This document shows, one piece after another, positions 9,327-21,000 of a stretch of 64,000 nt of DNA. A model generated the notes under the pieces. The model did not search any database. It was not told where the DNA came from and worked only from the letters and a program-made list of their open reading frames with translations. Within the stretch, counting starts at the first letter, position 1. Every line of letters starts with the position of its first letter. The translations under genes and the position numbers were made by a program. This DNA is from Absicoccus porci (GTDB taxonomy: Bacteria > Bacillota_I > Bacilli_A > Erysipelotrichales > Erysipelotrichaceae): positions 240,580-304,579 of the forward strand of contig NZ_RJQC01000002.1 of NCBI RefSeq assembly GCF_003725415.1, read 5' to 3'.

Positions 9327-9685
9327 TTCTGATCTCCTTGGTAGGCCGTATATTTCAATGACTTCCCATAGGCTTGTTCCACCGGATATTTTTTCTCATT
9401 CACTGCTAATTTATCTTGAATGATCTGCAACACGTCTAAATCAAGATCATGTGCCATCATCAGTGAATAAATCAATACATCTGCTAACTCTTCTTTGATC
9501 TTATCCATTTTCTCTTTTGTATCGGCTTGCGTATCTGCACCGGTCCATTGAAATACTTCCAATAGTTCGGCTGCTTCCAAAGAAATGGAAATGGCCAGAT
9601 CTTTGGGATTATGAAATTGTTGCCAATTGCGTTGATCACGAAACGCAATGATTTTTTGTGTTATGGTTTGGATGGTATCTTCCAT
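9323..9685 (-). CDS. MazG-like nucleotide pyrophosphohydrolase
   Basis: An all-alpha NTP pyrophosphohydrolase of 120 residues. The metal-binding pattern is visible as ExxE (Glu37, Glu40 in SLEAAELLEVFQW) and, about 26 residues on, EELADVL (Glu66/67 and Asp70). Members hydrolyse canonical or damaged (d)NTPs to monophosphates; which ones cannot be told here. The start at 9685 is chosen because GAGGTG sits six bases ahead; an in-frame GTG nine bases upstream overlaps that site. It is the first gene of the minus-strand block and its TGA overlaps the helicase start. Confidence 0.88.
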   Translation of the reverse strand: MEDTIQTITQKIIAFRDQRNWQQFHNPKDLAISISLEAAELLEVFQWTGADTQADTKEKMDKIKEELADVLIYSLMMAHDLDLDVLQIIQDKLAVNEKKYPVEQAYGKSLKYTAYQGDQK

Positions 9686-9712
9686 ATAAATCACCTCTGT
9701 TACCTATTATAC

Positions 9713-9742
9713 AAAAAAAGTGCAACTCGAATCGAGTTACAC
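9713..9742 (-). terminator. Terminator of the decayed nitroreductase-lactonase operon
   Basis: GTG-x-AACTCG and CGAGTT-x-CAC form a stem with one mismatch (9720-9742), and the minus strand runs on into seven T (9719-9713). It starts inside the stop codon of the lactonase-like pseudogene and separates that operon from the mazG-rarA block. Confidence 0.8.
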
Positions 9743-10522
9743 ATTTTCATGGTCAGCATAAATATCTATACAATGGGGATCTTCACTCAATTGCTTGACC
9801 CAACGTAAGGTTTTTTTCATGGACTGTATATCATATATTGGTCCAGGCAATTTTTGTTCTTCCCACGAATGATGATTATAGGAATCATCGCCAATAAAGG
9901 CGGCATATTGCTTGTGCTCGTATACCAAGATTGCCATTGATCCTTCACTATGTCCCGGTGTTAAAATCAAGATAAAACTACCATCGCCAAATAAATCACA
10001 ACTCTTTCCAAATGGGGCCGATGTATCCTTTTTCATAGATACTGTTTCTATGTGAACACCTTCCCAAAAAGCTTTGCGATAGTGTACATCTCTGGTTTGG
10101 GCATGTTGCTATTCTTCTTTGGAACAATAGATGTGTTTGGCTTCTTTTAAAGGTCGTAAACCCGACACATGATCACAATCCAGATGCGTCAATACAATCG
10201 CATCGATGTCTGATGGTTTCAGTGACAATTTCTGTAGTTGATACGGTATTGCTTCTTCTCTTTTCAAAACCGGTTCACTCGCAAACCATAAACCAAATCC
10301 AAGATGAGAAAGGGGATGATCGACACATGCTTCCGACCAACCTGTATCAATCAATACCCGATGGCCTTGGTTTTCCACCAAAAAGGCTTTAACAGGTACA
10401 CAAATTCGCTTCTTTCTTCATTGAAACAAGCCCGTATAGGCATAGGTCCATCGATGCGAGCTTCGATCCGGAACCGCACTGGAAACCAAGGTACTACCGG
10501 TTTGTAAGGTATAAATTTTCAT
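9737..10522 (-). pseudogene. Metallo-beta-lactamase-fold lactonase-like gene with two in-frame stops
   Basis: From ATG 10522 to TAA 9737 the same frame runs through a complete metallo-beta-lactamase protein of about 261 codons, close to the N-acyl-homoserine-lactonase-like group: MKIYTLQTGS at the start, VLIDTGW, the metal-binding HxHxDH-type motif as LTHLDCDHVSG, then LTPGHSEGS and FIGDDS. Two nonsense codons break it: TGA after YTGLFQ (near 10422-10420) and TAG at 10111-10109 after YCSKEE. No frameshift is needed to join the pieces, so these are point mutations (for example a Trp or Arg codon for TGA and a Trp codon for TAG). Its ATG overlaps the ArsR stop. Confidence 0.85.
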
Positions 10523-10775
10523 TCATCCCCACTCCGATTGGGTAATTCTTTGGTGATTTCTATGGCTAAATGCAACACATCAATCAACGCATTCATGGAT
10601 TTCATATCGGGATCAAAATAATAGAAGATCTTGGTCCCTTCTTTTCGTGTCTTTAATAATCCCGCATCTTTCATGATTTGGAGATGATGTGCTGGCGACT
10701 TTCATCACCCAACGCAATCAACAATTTTTGACTCGCACCAAATGCACGGGCAAGTTTTTCAATCTTCTTATTCAT
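10519..10775 (-). pseudogene. ArsR-family regulator with internal deletion
   Basis: The 5' part reads MNKKIEKLARAFGASQKL then LIALGDESRQ, the usual ArsR opening. The 3' part, in another frame, reads SPAHHLQIMKDAGLLKTRKEG then TKIFYYFDPD, the recognition helix and wing. The stretch between (roughly 25-30 residues of helix-turn-helix) is missing and the frame changes at the junction near 10695-10688. The 5' frame therefore ends after about 34 codons. The protein would have repressed its own operon in response to a ligand or metal; here it cannot bind DNA. It overlaps the nitroreductase end by 8 bases and the lactonase start by 4. Confidence 0.85.
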
Positions 10776-11424
10776 CAAAAGTATGCCCACTTGCCAATTC
10801 AAAATCGCACTTCACAATGCCTAGATCCACTTTGGAAAAGAAACCTCGACCATTCACTTTAGCACTCAGTTTCTTTCCATCATAAGAAATCAAAAACTTT
10901 TGTTGGTTAACAGCGGTTGGCGAAAGCATGGCTGCTTCCATGCCCGTATGAAACCAAGTGGGTACATCTCCGGTAACAGAACATAGTTTATCCATGGGTT
11001 TACTTTTATGGGCAACGCCTTGGTTTTCTCCATATCCCAGGGATACAACGATGACTTGTTTCTCGTCTTTGTTTATGATCGCATCACTTTTACCATGGGT
11101 CATGCCGACCCAACAACTGTTGATACCTAAACTTTGCGCCAACAACACCACTTTTTCACCATAGTATCCAGTTTTTTCTTCTAGTTTTGGTTCTTTCTTA
11201 CCGACAATGGAAAGATAATTTTTCACATCGGTAAATTTTCCATAATGTGCCATGCGAGAATCAAAACAAACGGGTTCATCAAAGAATAGTTGCATATGGA
11301 GGCCGCTTTCGGTATTTAAGCGTTCCACTTCTGCTTTCAATTTTTCTTGTATTTCCATGGGAATCTTTTGATCCGTATATTGACGGACACTATGTCGTTG
11401 TTTCATGACTTCGATCCATTCCAT
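10768..11424 (-). CDS. Nitroreductase-family protein
   Basis: A 218-residue FMN-dependent nitroreductase fold. It starts with MEWIEVMKQRHSVRQYTDQ, the R-x-S-V-R phosphate/FMN-binding opening. It continues with GYYGEKVVLLAQSLGINSCWVGMT, the usual core helix and glycine turn, and has a C-terminal half typical of the larger putative TM-nitroreductase-like subgroup (EAAMLSPTAVNQQKF). The substrate is unknown. It is the first gene of a three-gene unit whose other two members are broken, so it may be the only functional survivor. An AT-rich intergenic gap of 82 bases separates it from the acetyltransferase gene upstream. Confidence 0.8.
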   Translation of the reverse strand: MEWIEVMKQRHSVRQYTDQKIPMEIQEKLKAEVERLNTESGLHMQLFFDEPVCFDSRMAHYGKFTDVKNYLSIVGKKEPKLEEKTGYYGEKVVLLAQSLGINSCWVGMTHGKSDAIINKDEKQVIVVSLGYGENQGVAHKSKPMDKLCSVTGDVPTWFHTGMEAAMLSPTAVNQQKFLISYDGKKLSAKVNGRGFFSKVDLGIVKCDFELASGHTFDE

Positions 11425-11506
11425 ACTTGTTTCCTCCGTTCATTTGCTTGAACATTATACCAAATCAAAATAGAAATAGATCATCTGTAAAGAAAATCGA
11501 GATGGA

Positions 11507-12091
11507 TCATTCTTTTTGATCATTTGGATCTAACATCTTGATTACTTTAGCAGGTACACCGGCAACCACGGCATAGTCAGGGACACCTTTTGTGACCACA
11601 GCGCCTGCTCCAACGACGGCATATTTACCAATGGTCACACCGGGACAAATGGTTACATTCATGCCAATCCAAGCATTTTGTTTCACAGTGACTTTGCCAT
11701 AGGTATAAATCGTATGTCTTTCATTCATATCATGGTTGATTGTGGCAATGCGTAAACCGGGAGCTGCCATACAACCATCTTCAAATTCGATACCACCCGA
11801 AGCTGATAGAATCGCGGAATGATTGATAAATACATCTTTTCCAAATGTAACCCGATTGCCAAAATCACAAATAAAGGGAGTTAAGATTCGTACATCATCC
11901 AATTTACGACCAAATAATTCTTCCAAATACTGCACATACGATGGATCATCAGGTAAAGTCGCATTGGCTTTTTGACAAAGGGTACGAGCTCGCATCATTT
12001 CTTCCACGGCTTCTTTAAAATACGATTCGCGCACATCAGTAGGACCGCCTCGGTCCATCAATTCATAAACATATCCTTTTTTATATTCCAT
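11507..12091 (-). CDS. Maltose/galactoside-type sugar O-acetyltransferase
   Basis: A 194-residue left-handed beta-helix acetyltransferase (MAA/LacA group). The N-terminal helical Mac domain includes MMRARTLCQKANATLPDD. The catalytic His lies in ATINHDMNERH near residue 118. Hexapeptide repeats follow (IGMNVTICPGVTIGKYAVVGAGAVVTKGVPDYAVVAGVPAKVIK, quoted only by its ends here as IGMNVT...AKVIK). It transfers acetyl from acetyl-CoA to a sugar hydroxyl; the acceptor is not predictable. It follows the flavodoxin by 12 bases and is probably in the unit controlled by the divergent LysR protein. Confidence 0.85.
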   Translation of the reverse strand: MEYKKGYVYELMDRGGPTDVRESYFKEAVEEMMRARTLCQKANATLPDDPSYVQYLEELFGRKLDDVRILTPFICDFGNRVTFGKDVFINHSAILSASGGIEFEDGCMAAPGLRIATINHDMNERHTIYTYGKVTVKQNAWIGMNVTICPGVTIGKYAVVGAGAVVTKGVPDYAVVAGVPAKVIKMLDPNDQKE

Positions 12092-12103
12092 AATCTTTTC
12101 CCC

Positions 12104-12616
12104 CTATAAACTTTTTGCCCATGTTTTTACTTGATTGGCACTCTTTGGGGCATCGGCACCATGAATAGCTAAGCCAGGACCAAACGTGGCACCTTTCAAT
12201 CCTTTTTTCAAATCGCGTTCACAATTTCCCATGCCACTACCTTCATGCGTTACGACAACATATACATTTTTATTCGTAAAATCCAATCGTTCCAATTGAG
12301 AATAGATTGGCATGGGGAACAACCCCCACCAGCAGGGTCCACAAATAAAGATGTTGTCGTAATCGGAAATATCATCGATATAGTGAACCAAAGCAGGTCG
12401 TGCATGGGCATTCATTTCTTTTTTCGCTTGATCAATGCAGGCCATATAATCATTTGGATACGCATCAACCGTTTCAATGGGAAACAAATCCCCACCAATT
12501 GCTTCTTGAATATATGTAGCCACATAGGCCGTGTTGCCTTTGGAAATTTTTTGAATACTTCCATTGACATAATTTTCACCTGTTCGTGAGTAATATAGAA
12601 TTAAGTTTTTTGACAT
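12104..12616 (-). CDS. Flavodoxin
   Basis: A 170-residue flavodoxin-like protein. The FMN-phosphate loop region is YYSRTGENYVNG at residues 8-19, with family features CGPCWWGLFPMPIYSQL near 92 and the FMN-contacting VVTHEGSGMGN near 122. It is likely a low-potential electron carrier or an NADPH-independent reductase partner. It has the longer-chain form often annotated as flavodoxin family protein beside LysR regulators. The promoter is in the 101-base gap shared with lysR, and the acetyltransferase follows. Confidence 0.85.
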   Translation of the reverse strand: MSKNLILYYSRTGENYVNGSIQKISKGNTAYVATYIQEAIGGDLFPIETVDAYPNDYMACIDQAKKEMNAHARPALVHYIDDISDYDNIFICGPCWWGLFPMPIYSQLERLDFTNKNVYVVVTHEGSGMGNCERDLKKGLKGATFGPGLAIHGADAPKSANQVKTWAKSL

Positions 12617-12646
12617 CTGTATACCTCGTTTCTGTATTCATCTTAA

Positions 12647-12687
12647 AATCGATATATTAATTTTTCAAATTGAAATAATCGATATAT
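12647..12687. promoter_or_regulatory. Divergent LysR operator candidate
   Basis: Two copies of AATCGATATAT start at 12647 and 12677, exactly 30 bases apart, and flank a perfect palindrome TTTCAA-A-TTGAAA (12662-12674). The arrangement of spaced sites in a shared promoter region fits LysR-type binding to a recall and an activation site. The binding itself is inference. Confidence 0.45.
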
Positions 12688-12717
12688 AATAGAATTATTA
12701 AATTATAAGGAGATAAA

Positions 12718-13605
12718 ATGAACACCAAACAAATTGACTATATATTAGAACTCGCACAAACCTTAAACTTTAATCGTGCCGCTGAAAATCTTTATATTTC
12801 CCAACCAACCTTGACCTATCAGATTCATGCAGCCGAAGAAGAAATTGGCTTTATTATTTTTGATCGGAGTGGCAAGGGAACGAATATCACGCCGGCCGGC
12901 CAACAATTTGTGGCGAGTCTTCGTAGTATTCGGGCTGAATTAAGAAAAGCCATTGAACAAGGGCAAAACTTTTCAACCAAGTATCGTGAAAATATTCAAA
13001 TTGCCTTACCCGTTCGTTCGGCACTCTATTTCTTGCCCCAAGTGATCCAAGAAATTTCAAAGGGAGATTCGGGTATTTTGGTTACGCCTTTTTTTGATTC
13101 AAATCATATATTGGATTCTTTTTTACAAGGCGAACAAGATGTACTCTTTGCGATCCAAGATGAGATTCGTCATATTCCTAATATTCAAGTTCATCCACTG
13201 TATGACTCTAAAATCTATTTAGTAGCTCGTCATGATGATCCGTTAGCGCAAAAATCACGTATTGAACCCGAAAATCTAGCGGGTCGAACCTTGATGGTAG
13301 GCGGTCCTTCCCCTATTCCTTTGCGTCAAGTCCAACAACGCATGATCGAAACCCAACCGATTGATTATTTCAATAGTGATGATTATGATACTTCTTTGAC
13401 CAATGTCGCAGCCAATCGAGCCCTTGTGCTTTCTCCTGGTTTTTTAAATGATCATACCAATGAATTTGCGTGGATTCCCTTTGATTGTGAAGAAACCATA
13501 CCTTGTGTATTATGTACCCATGCTTCAGATCATCGAGACATTATTCATAATTTTGTCCAAATGATCCAGAAAATGTATGAAGACCATCCGGATTTTGCGG
13601 TATAA
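12718..13605 (+). CDS. LysR-family transcriptional regulator
   Basis: A 295-residue LysR regulator. The N-terminal winged helix reads MNTKQIDYILELAQTLNF then NRAAENLYISQPTLTYQI, with the recognition helix at about 29-45. The periplasmic-binding-fold effector domain spans about 90-290. AAGGAG precedes the ATG by five bases. It is transcribed away from the flavodoxin/acetyltransferase pair, the classic layout for a LysR protein controlling its neighbours and itself. The effector is unknown. The end of the gene shares a hairpin with the oppositely transcribed pyrE. Confidence 0.92.
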   Translation: MNTKQIDYILELAQTLNFNRAAENLYISQPTLTYQIHAAEEEIGFIIFDRSGKGTNITPAGQQFVASLRSIRAELRKAIEQGQNFSTKYRENIQIALPVRSALYFLPQVIQEISKGDSGILVTPFFDSNHILDSFLQGEQDVLFAIQDEIRHIPNIQVHPLYDSKIYLVARHDDPLAQKSRIEPENLAGRTLMVGGPSPIPLRQVQQRMIETQPIDYFNSDDYDTSLTNVAANRALVLSPGFLNDHTNEFAWIPFDCEETIPCVLCTHASDHRDIIHNFVQMIQKMYEDHPDFAV

Positions 13606-13608
13606 AAA

Positions 13609-13631
13609 AACAGAAGAACTAGTCTTCTGTT
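13609..13631 (-). terminator. pyrE terminator (also at lysR end)
   Basis: AACAGAAGA (13609-13617) and TCTTCTGTT (13623-13631) form a 9-bp stem. On the minus strand it is followed by seven T, making it a strong terminator for the pyrimidine operon. On the plus strand there is no T run. The pyrE stop codon lies inside the loop. Confidence 0.85.
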
Positions 13632-14281
13632 GCACCATATTCTTGATAGTATGCATCAATGCGTGCTTTTAGATCATCATCCAAACGATCACCTAAATAT
13701 TCAATAACTTCTGGCATCGAGACAATGGCTGCTGTTGGGAAACCATACAACTCACTAATTTCTTTTAATGCGGTCTTGTTGCCTTTTCCCTTCTCATATC
13801 GATTCAAAGAAACCATCAAACCAACAATATCGACATTAGCAGCCCCTCTTACTTTTGGCACCGTTTCTTCCATCGATTTACCCGAAGTTGTGACATCTTC
13901 AATCATTACAACACGGTCGCCATCTTTCAATTTTGTACCCAAGAATTTGCCTTTATCCGCACCATGATCTTTTGCTTCTTTACGATCCGAACAATAGCGA
14001 ACTTCTTTGCCATATAAGGTATGTAACGCAATCGCTGTCACAACGGCCAATGGAATCCCTTTGTATGCGGGTCCAAATAATACATCAAAATCGAGACCAT
14101 ATGTATCCACGATAGCTTTGGCATAAAATTCGCCTAATTTCTTTAATTGTTCTCCTGTGACATAAGCCCCTGCATTCATAAAGAAAGGACTTTTTCGACC
14201 GGATTTTAAGGTGAAATCCCCAAATTTTAAGACATCGGATGCCAACATAAATTCAATAAATTCTTGTTTATATTCGTTCAT
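13619..14281 (-). CDS. pyrE: Orotate phosphoribosyltransferase
   Basis: Makes OMP from orotate and PRPP in UMP synthesis. The 220-residue enzyme shows the orotate-loop start DFTLKSGRKSPFFMNAG near 21-37, FGPAYKGIPLAV near 63, the catalytic loop around KEAKDHGADKG near 102, and the PRPP-binding MIEDVTTSGKSMEET near 125-139. It is the last gene of the pyrimidine cluster but sits after a terminator and a peptidase gene, so it may depend partly on read-through or on a separate promoter. A site (GGAG) precedes the ATG. Confidence 0.96.
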   Translation of the reverse strand: MNEYKQEFIEFMLASDVLKFGDFTLKSGRKSPFFMNAGAYVTGEQLKKLGEFYAKAIVDTYGLDFDVLFGPAYKGIPLAVVTAIALHTLYGKEVRYCSDRKEAKDHGADKGKFLGTKLKDGDRVVMIEDVTTSGKSMEETVPKVRGAANVDIVGLMVSLNRYEKGKGNKTALKEISELYGFPTAAIVSMPEVIEYLGDRLDDDLKARIDAYYQEYGATED

Positions 14282-14307
14282 ATTTGTACTCCTTTTTCGC
14301 TATTATA

Positions 14308-15699
14308 TCATGCATCCGAACGACTGAATGCATTCTTCATTTGATTACTTAGGATATAAAGGACTTGATTCAATACTTCGGTTGTTTGATCTTGTAGCCA
14401 TTGTGCCATGTCTTCATTGGCTTGATGACGCAATTGTAACTTTTTGCCCTCATCGGTTTCATGTTCCAATAGACCATTATAGGTATGAATTATTTGATGC
14501 GCTTTAGCAGCAACTTTGTTTTGATAGCGTTCAATTTCAAAAATTGATTGGCGATAGGAAGCATCGGCCATAGCGGCTAATAAACGACTGGACCAGTAAA
14601 AATTATCACTCGAAACATCTTTTGTGGTATTGGCCATGTATTCTGGTGTCGTTTCAATATTCGCATAGAATGGCACCAATGCATTGAAGACATTGGAAGC
14701 AAAAGCAACCCATTCAATCGTTTCACAGTTTGGTTTCATCTGGGTAATCGTTAAAAAATCATTGCGATTGATACCAATCGAACGATACTTACCTGCTTGG
14801 GCTTCTTTTCCATACGGATCATATGGTGTGCCTTGATAATGCAAACTTAAAACATATTTGACATCCTCTACCGTTATTTTCTTTTCTGGAACCATACACC
14901 ATGGTAAATCATCGGCTTCGGGTTCAAACTTTGTATGCGGATTCAAGGTTCGTAAAATATCCCAAGCTCTTGGCGTATTGTAGATGTGATCACTATCCTC
15001 ATGGGAACCAAACGCCGCCCGAGGATCAAAAGCACCATACGAAGATAGATTCAAATGATTCGTTTGTACAAATTTCTTTAGATCGAATGAACATATATAA
15101 TTTTCTTCATCTTCAAAATCAAAACGATCAATACCTAATTGATTGGGCATGACCACATAGACATCATCGGGTACTTTTCGTGCCATCCAATGATGACCAC
15201 CAATCGTTTCTAACCACCAGATCTCATTGACATCACAAAAGGCAATCCCATTCATTTCGTAAGTTCCATACGTTTCCAATAAGGAACCCAAACGTAGTAC
15301 TCCTTCTTTGGCCGAATGAATATATGGCAAGACCAATGTCACCATATCCTCTTCGCCAATACCATTTTCAACCAATGGATCCGCACCTAATACACGAGGA
15401 TTGGACGTAATCGTTTCGGTAGCGGTCATGGCCACATTGGCTGCATTGACCCCACTGGCTGCCCATACGCCTTCACTTTCAATCGCATTGGGCATCGATG
15501 TATAACGCATTGGCTCATCCGGCAATTCTATTTCGACATGCGATAAAACCGAACAATATTGTTTCGGTTGTTCTTCGGGATGAACAACCACAAATTTCTT
15601 TGGGGTAAATTGTCCCGATGGTGAATCATCATTTCGTGCAATCATACAAGATCCATCATAGGAAGCTTTCTTACCCACTAATACGGTTGTACAAGACAT
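14308..15699 (-). CDS. pepD: C69-family dipeptidase
   Basis: A 463-residue Ntn-hydrolase of peptidase family C69. The N-terminus MSCTTVLVGKKASYDGS places the putative nucleophile at Cys3. Cys3 must become the N-terminal residue by processing, as known for the family. Further family blocks are ARNDDSP near 22, GVNAANVAMTATETI near 92 and GIGEEDMVTLVLPYI near 125. No signal peptide is seen, so it acts in the cytoplasm, releasing amino acids from small peptides. Its position between pyrF and pyrE, 26 bases before pyrE and after the pyrF terminator, is unusual and suggests a later insertion into the operon. Confidence 0.88.
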   Translation of the reverse strand: MSCTTVLVGKKASYDGSCMIARNDDSPSGQFTPKKFVVVHPEEQPKQYCSVLSHVEIELPDEPMRYTSMPNAIESEGVWAASGVNAANVAMTATETITSNPRVLGADPLVENGIGEEDMVTLVLPYIHSAKEGVLRLGSLLETYGTYEMNGIAFCDVNEIWWLETIGGHHWMARKVPDDVYVVMPNQLGIDRFDFEDEENYICSFDLKKFVQTNHLNLSSYGAFDPRAAFGSHEDSDHIYNTPRAWDILRTLNPHTKFEPEADDLPWCMVPEKKITVEDVKYVLSLHYQGTPYDPYGKEAQAGKYRSIGINRNDFLTITQMKPNCETIEWVAFASNVFNALVPFYANIETTPEYMANTTKDVSSDNFYWSSRLLAAMADASYRQSIFEIERYQNKVAAKAHQIIHTYNGLLEHETDEGKKLQLRHQANEDMAQWLQDQTTEVLNQVLYILSNQMKNAFSRSDA

Positions 15700-15725
15700 G
15701 TTTATTCCTCCTTATGTATCTTAAA

Positions 15726-15758
15726 AAGAGCTGTATCGATGGGGATGATACAACTCTT
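15726..15758 (-). terminator. Terminator after pyrF
   Basis: AAGAGTTGTATC (15758-15747 on the minus strand) pairs with GATACAGCTCTT (15737-15726, one G-U pair), then TTTTT. It lies 8 bases after the pyrF stop and before pepD, so it splits pepD-pyrE from the rest of the cluster. Confidence 0.82.
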
Positions 15759-15765
15759 CTTTCCA

Positions 15766-18095
<2,330 letters not shown>

Positions 18096-18096
18096 C

Positions 18097-21000
18097 TTAG
18101 TTCTCCATTTCATTCATGCTGACCAAAGAGAAAGATCGTGATTCCAATACACCTAATAAAGCATAGGCCGTATCTAAGCTTGTCATACAAGAAATATTAT
18201 TTTCGGCCGAAACACGACGAATCAAGAAACCATCACTGGAACTGGAACGTTCTTTGGTTGAAATGGTATTGATCACAAAGTTGACATGGCCTTTACTGAT
18301 GACATCCAAAACATTTTCTTGTTCGCCTTCTTCACTGACTTTCGCAACGACATGGACAAATAAGCCATGATCCGATAAGAACTTAGCTGTTCCTGCGGTC
18401 GCATATAAGCCATAGCCAATATTGGAGAAACGTTTCGCTACATCCAAGGCAGCATCTTTATCTTCATCCGCAATCGTCAATAATACCGAACCATGACTTG
18501 GAACTTTGACACCACTGGCAATCAACGCTTTATACAATGCTTTTTCTAAATTCACATCGCCACCCAAAGCTTCACCCGTTGATTTCATTTCTGGTCCTAA
18601 AACCGTATCAACACTACGTAATTTCGCAAAAGAGAATACCGGTGCTTTGACAAATACACGGTTCTTATCTTCTGGTTTATAGCCTGGTGTATAGCCTTGA
18701 TCCACAATGGATTGACCCAAAACAGCACGTGTTGCCATATTGGCCATTGGTACACCGGTGATCTTGCTTAAGAAAGGTACCGTACGACTGGATCGTGGAT
18801 TGACTTCCAATACATAGACTTTATTACTTTTATCGACGATGAATTGAATATTGTACAATCCCACAAAATGGAATCCTTTACCAATGCGTGTACCATAATC
18901 AATGATCGTATTTTTAGCGGTTTGATCCACGATCTGCGTTGGATAGACAGAAATACTATCACCACTATGGATACCGGCACGTTCAATGTGTTCCATAACA
19001 CCTGGAATGTATACATTTTCACCATCGGCAATGGCATCGATTTCCAATTCTTTTCCTAAGACATATTTATCGACAAGGATTGGTGCATCATGGCTGATTT
19101 CTTTAACGGCTGTGGCCATATATACACGTAATTCATCGTCATCATGAACGATTTCCATAGCTCGTCCACCCAAGACATAACTTGGACGAACCAAAACAGG
19201 ATAACCAATTTTATTGGCAATGACCAAAGCGTCCTCGACGGTTGTAGCCGTTTGTCCTTCGGGTTGTGGAATATCCAATTTTTCCAACATTTCTTCAAAT
19301 TCATGACGATCTTCGGCACGATTGATATTTTCTAAGGATGTACCTAAGATCTTCACGCCATGTTGCGCTAAACTATCCGCAATATTGATAGCGGTTTGAC
19401 CACCAAATTGAACGATGACACCCAATGGTTGTTCCACTTCGATAACGTGCATGACATCTTCGGTGGTCAATGGTTCAAAATACAATTTATCACTGATACT
19501 GAAATCGGTAGACACGGTTTCAGGGTTATTGTTGATGACGATGGCTTCATAGCCACATTCACGTAAGGTTTCCACACAATGGACAGTCGCATAGTCGAAT
19601 TCCACACCTTGACCGATACGAATAGGTCCCGAACCTAAAACGATGATTTTTTTATTGTTGCTTGGAATGGATTCATTTTCTTGTTCGTAAGTGGAATAGA
19701 AATATGGTGTTTCACTGGTAAATTCACCAGCACAAGTATCGACCATTTTATAAACCGGCATGATGTTGTTTTCTTTACGCAAGTTATAGACTTCCATCTC
19801 CGACATATTCCAGTTACGAGCAATATAAGAATCACTAAAACCGTTTTGTTTCAAAGTACGCAATGTATTTACATCTTTGACATGTTTGGCCATTTGTTTC
19901 TCTAATTTTAGGATTCGTTGTAGATGGGCCAAATAGAATAAATCAATATTTGTCACATGCATGACGGTTTCCATGTCATAGCCTTTGCGCAACCATTCCA
20001 TGACCGCAAAGATGCGTTCATCATCACGGGCTTTAATCTTATTGAACAATTCTTCTTTGTCCATTTCTTTCAATTCGGCTTTTTCCAAATGATCCACTTT
20101 CATTTCCAGAGAACGAACGGCTTTTAAGAAACTTTCTTCAAAGGTACGGCCAATGGCCATAACTTCACCGGTTGCTTTCATTTGTGTACCCAATTGACGA
20201 TCGGCATTCGGGAATTTATCAAATGGCAAACGAGGGAATTTCGTTACGATATAGTCTAAGGCTGGTTCAAAACATGCATAACTTGTTTTCGTGATAGGGT
20301 TGATGATTTCATCCAAACCTAAGCCAACAGCTAATTTGGCACTGATCTTTGCGATTGGATAACCCGTTGCTTTCGAAGCTAAAGCAGAACTTCGCGATAC
20401 ACGAGGGTTAACTTCAATAACATAGTATTTAAAGCTATGCGGATCCAAGGCTAATTGGACGTTACATCCACCACAGATACCTAAAGCACGAATAATTCGT
20501 AAAGAGGTATTACGCAACATTTGATTTTCGCGGTCCGTTAAGGTCTGAACGGGTGCGACAACAATGGAATCACCCGTATGGATACCAACCGGATCCACAT
20601 TTTCCATATTACATACAACGATGGCATTGTCTTTGACATCGCGCATAACTTCGTATTCGATTTCTTTATAGCCAGCAATGCTTTGTTCAATCAAACATTG
20701 AGTAACGGGACTCATCTTTAATCCCGCATCGGTAATATGGCGTAGTTCTTCTTCGTTATGCGCAAAACCACCACCAGTACCGCCCAATGTATAGGCTGGA
20801 CGAACAACCAATGGATAGCCTTCGGTTTTCGCAAATTCAACCGCTTCTTCAACGGTGTGAACGATACGTGATTCTGGAACGGGTTCGCCCAATTCATTCA
20901 TCAAAGCACGGAACAATTCACGATCTTCCGCATGGTTGATGGCTTCTAGGTGAGTACCTAAAATTTCTACACCGAATTCATCCAAGATTCCATCTTCATG

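Noticed and set aside
10109-10111. Reassigned TAG codon (read as an amino acid) to explain the lactonase and dioxygenase stops
   Set aside because: TAG ends clearly real genes here at sensible points (rimI at 4642, tsaD at 3630, and others), and the lactonase also has a TGA. Genome-wide reassignment is unlikely.
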